NCBI GenBank assembly: GCA_010405405.1
Contig: MU004234.1
Coordinates: 2,585,988-2,649,987 of the forward strand
DNA length: 64,000 nucleotides
From: Microthyrium microscopicum
Taxonomy: Eukaryota; Ascomycota; Dothideomycetes; Microthyriales; Microthyriaceae
Direction of reading: 5' to 3'
The position numbers and the translations under genes were made by a program. Each line of letters starts with the position of its first letter. Positions within the stretch are counted from its first letter, which is position 1. This document shows positions 58,294-64,000 of this stretch, in pieces. The notes under the pieces were generated by a model. It made no database searches, had not been told where the DNA came from, and worked only from the letters and a program-made list of their open reading frames with translations.

Positions 58294-59020
58294 GATGATT
58301 TGAAACGGTTGATTTTGTCGAGCGACTTTTCTGCATGGCCGGAGTTGTTTTCTTGACGCATAAAATAATGGCTTTGATACCCCGTTAGAATCACCTAGAG
58401 CGAAGTAGATAAAATACATATTGTTAATCTTATGCTTATAATCATTCGAATTATGCAGAACCAACATGTAAGTATTCTTGTTTTTCTGAGCATATGTGAA
58501 GCTCAAAGCGCCTCCTATTAAATTAATGCTAACAAAAATGTCTATGTATTGCCAATTGTGCCAATAGATTGGCTGGCTGATGCTAAGGGTAGTCGCAAAT
58601 GTAAACGGCAAGGTTTTCTAAAATCCATTGCATTCTCCCAAGTACTCCGAGACGCTATGCAGTAGAAAAGGAATTGGAAGATATAGACACTGAAAAGTCA
58701 AAAGGGTGGAGGAAGTCCCGATCGCCAAACTGTTGTGGTGGAGTATGCAAAGAAATTGGATGCTTCGGGCGGAAGGAGAGTTGAGGGAAGATTTGGGCTG
58801 TCTCTCTGGTAGCTGCAGTACGTTGGGGATTGGACTGGTAGAGATCTAAACGATTGTCTTGTTGGGAGGCGTAGAGGTTGGGAGCCTCTGAGTCCTGGAT
58901 GAATGTGAAAGGGAGTGGTTCCTCTTCAGGCGGACTAGGGATGGAAGAGAACATTGCGATCTCCTTGAAGCACTGCAGCGGTTGTTGCTGAGAAGCCTCA
59001 TACGGTACAACTCGGAGGTT
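58294..59020. other. short convergent intergenic, partly open on the minus strand
   Basis: Between convergent stop codons. Most of 58655-58999 is open in the minus frame and may be the true last exon of the cyclin gene (separate entry). Confidence 0.4.
58655..58999 (-). CDS. possible alternative last exon of the Clg1-like cyclin gene
   Basis: Frame open for about 115 codons, Pro/Gln/Ser-rich like the preceding protein (FSSIPSPPEEEPLPFTFIQD, then SQQDNRLDLYQSNPQRTAAT). If a ~47 bp intron (donor GTTTCT in the codons after SMQHT, acceptor CTTCTCAG) is removed, the reading frame passes in phase from the cyclin C-terminus into this segment. The donor is weak, so this could be a retained-intron choice or a separate unexplained frame. 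Confidence 0.35.
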   Translation of the reverse strand, partial: EASQQQPLQCFKEIAMFSSIPSPPEEEPLPFTFIQDSEAPNLYASQQDNRLDLYQSNPQRTAATRETAQIFPQLSFRPKHPISLHTPPQQFGDRDFLHPFDFSVSISSNSFSTA

Positions 59021-61039
59021 CTATCCCCGAGAAACGGTATGTTGCATCGACAACGGCCACTGATGCGGTTGATTGGAATTCGGCCATGCATCGCGGTGCA
59101 TATATGGCACATGGCCCATATGTCGCTCGTTTAGTGGCTGGCCAAGAGAATGGTACTGCAAGTGGTCCAAGCCTGCTAATCGAGGGGCATTATAGATGGA
59201 AGTTGGCGCTCGCGGTGGCACCAACAAGGTCTTGACTTGGCGAACTGGACGATATGGGGATTGTCGCGCGCCCAAGTAGAAAGATGGCGAAGAAGAGTGA
59301 TGTGGGTTTGCGCTCACTGGGGATGAGGTACCCGAAATTGGATATGGGCTAAGCTGTCGATTGGGATCCATAGCAACCATGGCCGAGTTCGGCATGCATG
59401 TGGTCTGCATAGATGGAATCATAGAAGATCCGGACTGCGAAACTGGCATGTGCTGTGTTTGAATTGGTGGGTAAACTAGCGACATGGCACGGGAATTTGG
59501 TAATGGCAATCCTGCGATGTTGCTCTGGTTTGGAATTGTGGACGGTATTGTCAAGCTTGGTAGTGTCAGTCTATTCGCGGTGGAGTTTGATGTTAGTGGT
59601 GGAAGGCTCGCGGCGGATTGATGAGATGACAGTGGACTTGGATAGTCAATGTGTTGCCGTTTCGCTGGATGTTCTGACATAGTATCATCGTAATACCGCT
59701 TTCTACTTGGAGTAGCAAAGCTCAGTTCTGGTAGTGAGCCAATTGGTGAAATCGCTGAAGATGATAGTTGAGGTAGAAGGACCGGAGTATGAGTCTGAGA
59801 AAATCCGGCGCCCATAAATCCCATACCGTTCGAACCGTACACATCCATGGAGCCTCCTCGTACTGGAGACGGACCAGGGGCCAAATAGGAAAGTCTTATG
59901 GCAGCTTCCTGCTGCTTGATGAAAGAGTTGATTGCAGTTCCAAACCGGCCGAGTTTGGCATGCCATTCCAACCACATGCCTTCGCTGGTGAAAAGGCTGA
60001 ATTTCATATTGCTCAGAAACTCCACTTCCATGGTATGTACTTCGTTGACTGGAATTCCAGAAACCTCAGCCCAAGTTTTGTTGGTGTATGTGTTGTCATC
60101 AAGAACTAAAACAAGTCAGAATAGAACTCGAGAATGGAAGATATTCATCCCGTACATTTGTTACCTAACATCAGTGCAACTGTGACCAAACGAAACTCGC
60201 TACCGCGGTTACCTACGACACCAGGATTGATCTTTTTGAGCCGGTAGATGAAAAGGAGGGCCAAAATGATCACGTTCTTGGCCACCTGAGTCGTGTTAAG
60301 CAATCCGGTTAACCACTTTCGAAAATCATCTGCTGGTATGGTTTTGGAAGACAACGAAACTGGCGAAGTAATCTTCGGATTCGAATTCTCGATATGGTCT
60401 AGTGTCGAGCCCCGATCGAACCAGAATAGACAAGCAACCTGTCATCAGGTTAGCAAACGTTTCATGAAGATTATATTTAAAGCTTACTTCTGCCGCTACT
60501 TCTGATAGATCTTTCTGAGGTAGCTCAATGGTCTTGGGAATACTCAAAGTTGAGCTAGACTTGGTCGATCGAGTTGGTGATGGTTGTGAGTCCGTATCAG
60601 CTTGAGTCGTATGCGTTTTTTGAGAATCTACACTTTGGTGGCGGATTTGATGTGAGCTGGACTGATTTGAGTATGCCGAGTAGTAAGACGGATCGGTTGA
60701 GCCAGCATATCCAGTATAAGTGGCATTATATCTTGAACCAAGCGCAGGCAAAGGCGCCAGGCCAGCTGACGAATGTGAGCTGTGGTTAAATTCAGCTCCT
60801 TCGAATCCAAAATTGCTCCTCATATCTCCAGGCAGCGCCAGAGGCGCCGTTCTTGATGGTATCGGCAACATTGGAGCTGGAGACGTGTAACTCGACAATC
60901 TAGGCCACGACTCTGGCAATTGACTCCTGTCAACTTTTCCTAGCTTCTCTTGCAGCGGCCAGGACTGCTCCAGAGATGTATGGGCTGAAGTGGTGGCATG
61001 GGGCATCTCAAACTGGGAGGTATGTGCAACACCCAACAT
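59021..61039 (-). CDS. Clg1-like cyclin (Pho85-type cyclin partner)
   Basis: Cyclin-fold protein likely activating a Pho85-type CDK, by homology to yeast Clg1. Three exons on the minus strand: 61039-60488, 60438-60156 and 60105-59021; introns 49 and 50 bp; 639 aa. The N-terminal ~170 residues are Ser/Pro-rich and disordered. The cyclin core (about 185-320) includes IPADDFRKWLTGLLNTTQVA, NVIILALLFIYRLKKINPGV, EFRLVTVALMLGNKFLDDNT, YTNKTWAEVSGIPVNEVHTM and EVEFLSNMKFSLFTSEGMWL. The donor AAAT|GTACGG was chosen because it restores LGNKFLDD at the exon 2/3 join. The long C-terminal tail is low complexity with a basic cluster (PSRKRYYDDTMSEHPAKRQH) that may be a nuclear signal. Stop at 59021; a longer ending is possible (see 58655-58999). 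Confidence 0.85.
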
Positions 61040-64000
61040 GAAGTGAATGTTGAATGGTTCGAGATGAATAACAATCTCAAGAATAGCGACTGAAGCTTCA
61101 ATCTAACCAATCTATTAGGATATGGCCTGGGCAGTAGTGGTAACGTGAGTATCGTGATATTGGCCGGATGCAGCAGGACCAGGGAGTGTAGCTTCCTTGC
61201 TGTCCGGATGGGGAAGGTACCGGGGGCTGTTGGAGGAATCGAGAAGGAACGGTGTTTAGTACTGTAGTATGCGGGGAATGGAAGGTGAGATTTTGGTGCA
61301 GTGGCCAGATCAAGCCAGACTGCTTGAGGGTAATTATTATATACGGTAGCGCTGGTGTTTATCCATTGACCTGGTATGCAAATAAGTTTAGGTCCATTTA
61401 AAAAGTGAGGGCCTACATGGCCAACCGTGGTTTGTATTTGATGCTGCGTACCTTTGTTCCACCGTGAAAACCTTCCAAGATCCAACTAGAAAATGTACAC
61501 GGCAATTGGATATCCTTGGAAAGGATGGTAACTGCACTCGGTGTGCAACCCAGAGTCACCGTGCCAGAACGCGCGATATGGCACCAGCAAGCAAGGAGCT
61601 TTGTTGAGCGGTATGTACAGCAGCAACGGTATGGGACTACGATGACAACAAGGCTCAGGTGCTAGTCCACATCAATCTTGAATAAGGGTAGCCACTACCA
61701 GATATTGATAAATGTTTGCGTGGAGGGGAATGCAAAAGTGAAGTAGCGGCCCACAGATACTAGTAATGTATTCTCTGAGGTCACTGAGGACATATCAGGG
61801 TGAGGAGAGGCAAGGCGGGTGACGGAAGGTGGCATGGTGGTCAGAGGACACCAGGCTCTTTCGATAAAACATGATTTCAAGGAGTTGCATCGGCATCCGC
61901 GTCTACCATCAGACGAAGGACCGCAACTGCACAGACGGCCTGGCGGGCGGCAGCGGAAAGCCTGGAAAGCCTGGGGGAGGGGGGAACGGGCACGAGAGTC
62001 TGAGAAATGCCAGATGCCAGACAACGCAAGGATCAGAAAATGGCAGCAATGATGGATCAGAACGAAGCAGAGTGGGAGCTGATGAAAAATCTCGGGCTTG
62101 GGCTGCTTGGGGGCAGGACCGCAGCAAAAACTGCCACGGCCCACGGCAAATCCGCTCAAAGAGTCAAGGGCCCCAACAGATTGAGCGACACGGCGGCGTC
62201 AGGGCGTGGAGCAAAAGGCAAAGGGCCAGACATGCAAAAGCCAACGAGAAGCCAACGAGAGGCTGAAGGCTGAAAACGAAGACCAACTTGTGAGAAGCTA
62301 AAGATGATCAGAAGCACGGGAGCCGACCTTGAATCACTGCGAGGCTGCCACTTGCGCTTCTGTGGAATCTCTGACGAATCACCAACTGCTCCGGCAATTG
62401 TCCACATCATGTCCACATCATCCTGGGGGCTTTACAGTTTACAGTTTTACAATTTGCACAGTCAAGCAATCTGAGCTGTGAGCAGTGAACACTCAGCAAG
62501 CACAACAAGGCTGGCGACAGGCTCATTCCTCACCAATGTCACCGACGCGCCCAGCTGTGCAGATCAAGGTTTAGGTAGCGGAGCCAATGGTGGCACCAGA
62601 ATGAAATGATAGTCTTTGGTGACCCAGCAGAGTTTAACTTAGAGTACGTTGACCCACACTGCTGAGGTTTGATACAGGCATTTTAGGAAGCAGTAACAGG
62701 CCCATAGGCCCGTCGGCGTTACAGAGACCGCCGTGACTCTTGGGAACAAGAGTGCAGACACTACGACGCAGCGGGTGAGCAGTAGGCAGCCAAGGATATG
62801 GCAAAGAAGAAGAAACAAGCACAGGCCCTGGTATGTCGGGTACATCTGATCCATAATCCATTATTGAAGAGAATTAATGGGGACCACGAGCTGCGGCAAG
62901 GCTACGGCATTGCTGAAGGCTGCAAAGCCTGCGATATGATGTGGAATAACAGGAATGATATGATGAACGGAAGGGATATGATTTTGGCAAAATATGCAGC
63001 TATTATGCCGTCTACGAATGGGTAAGATTGACTGGTTGAATGGCTCGTCTGGAGCAGACCCAAGCAGGCCTGCCTGCAAAGCCGAAAATGAAGAGGAATC
63101 CAGCCCCATCCGCGATTGCAGCGTAGTGCAGCGATTACAACGATATACAACGATTGCCGGGCGGTGGTTAATGTTGTTGTACGACAAATCCTGGTTCGTT
63201 ATGTGTGAGAACTTACAGTACTCTACCTGTTAGTAGTAGATGTGTCCAACAGATGATGAGGAAGCCATCGGAGACGTCTGGTACAGGGTTGACCATCGCT
63301 TGCCAATTATGGTTGCTTGCCCAATGCGGCCTAGAAGGCTAGGAAATGGCAAAATGCACAACGGGCGACTGATTATTGGAGAAACACTCCCACAGCACCC
63401 TTCTTTTCATCGGAAACTTCCACACCACTGTACTGTCTTGCAGTTTCAACTCTTTTTTCATTGTACACCGCTGGCAGCCTTGCCTTGCGGATGGTTACGA
63501 ACGACTAGCGTGGCTTTGCCGTGCAATATCTGACCGATAGCTCTCTCACAAACTCACAAGCTCACAAGCTTGCAATAGTCGAAGCGCAGCTGGGGCAAAC
63601 ACCTGGAAGCCGAGACTACAAATCGACATTACATGAAGAATATACTCTATGATACGATGGGGCTGGGGAAGCTTTAAATTCGGCTTTAGTGGTCACACCT
63701 GCGTTGGCTTGCTTCCCTTGGCTCCAACATTACCGTCGTCAGCCTTCTGAACCAACTCCACCCATTTTGCACTTTGATCCTCCACACGGAAACGTGAAAA
63801 TAGGGAAAAGTGTCGACCGTAAGCTATTGCCCTTTTGACCAATCAAACATACGTTTGAGCAAAGCAACCTTAATAAATGCGTCCCAGCCGAGCCTTGTAG
63901 CTTACTCCGGACGTTAGGCCATTTGCCCCTATCCCCCAGCCTGCGAGCCCAGCACATCAAATCAGCACTTGACACCACTTTGAGCGATGAGTAGCGTTAC
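61040..64000. other. gene-poor stretch, probable long promoter/leader of the cyclin gene
   Basis: Nearly 3 kb to the window edge. Frames of up to about 180 codons here lie opposite each other or start with TTG, and none resembles a family. A G-rich strand segment at about 61938-61990 (GGCGGGCGGC, GGGGGAGGGGGG) stands out. No tRNA, transposon end or gene supported. Confidence 0.45.

Noticed and set aside
61871-62273. Plus-strand frames of 131 and 88 codons rich in Gly/Arg
   Set aside because: Overlapping frames over a G-rich stretch, no family motif, and opposite frames equally open; probably leader or promoter of the cyclin gene.

Overview
The window is nuclear DNA of a filamentous ascomycete (Pezizomycotina). 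The signs are genes with many short introns (mostly 49-65 bp, GT...AG with CTAAC/CTGAC-like branch points), a secreted cutinase, a heterokaryon-incompatibility (HET) gene, a P450 of the trichodiene-oxygenase-like type, an HP1 chromodomain gene and a Taf14-like YEATS/ET gene. The general protein style (for example the single-pass Ser/Thr-rich protein near 2.5 kb) fits Leotiomycetes, but that class assignment is an impression, not proof. No rRNA, tRNA, CRISPR or prokaryotic feature was seen.

Layout. 0-5.3 kb: a DHA1-type MFS drug transporter (left edge possibly cut), a single-pass cysteine-rich surface protein, and a class C beta-lactamase-like serine hydrolase on the minus strand (3 exons). 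7.9-8.65 kb: a three-exon cutinase with a complete catalytic triad. 8.65-19.7 kb: about 11 kb in which I can support no gene. 19.7-21.4 kb: a regulator with an AreA GATA-like domain (PF08550). 25.6-27.3 kb: a four-exon cytochrome P450 on the minus strand. About 130 bp upstream of its start codon lie two miniature inverted-repeat elements (27.4-28.6 kb), followed by a degraded second copy of the P450 3' flank. 29.8-30.4 kb: an unknown single-exon gene.

31.3-41.6 kb: a ten-exon CHY zinc-finger protein converges on CCT5 (chaperonin epsilon, eight exons). Next come a small secreted cysteine-rich protein (effector candidate, 128 aa, three exons) and a HET-domain gene. 42.3-45.5 kb: an HP1/Swi6-type heterochromatin protein, divergent from the HET gene; a tiny ORF broken by one TAG; and a PQ-loop vacuolar amino-acid transporter-like gene. 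49.5-54.9 kb: a conserved fungal protein of unknown function, an unknown two-transmembrane protein with five heptad-like repeats (flanked by a ~280 bp diverged direct duplication), and a Taf14-like gene. 56.6-61 kb: an unknown multipass membrane protein and a Clg1-like cyclin on the minus strand. 61-64 kb: no gene supported.

The genes do not form an operon or an obvious metabolic cluster. Housekeeping genes (CCT5, HP1, Taf14-like, Clg1-like, PQ-loop) are mixed with accessory genes (MFS, cutinase, hydrolase, P450, HET, secreted Cys-rich protein) that sit next to long gene-poor or repeat-bearing stretches. Exon models were built by hand from reading-frame continuity and splice signals. All exon phases were checked to join in frame.
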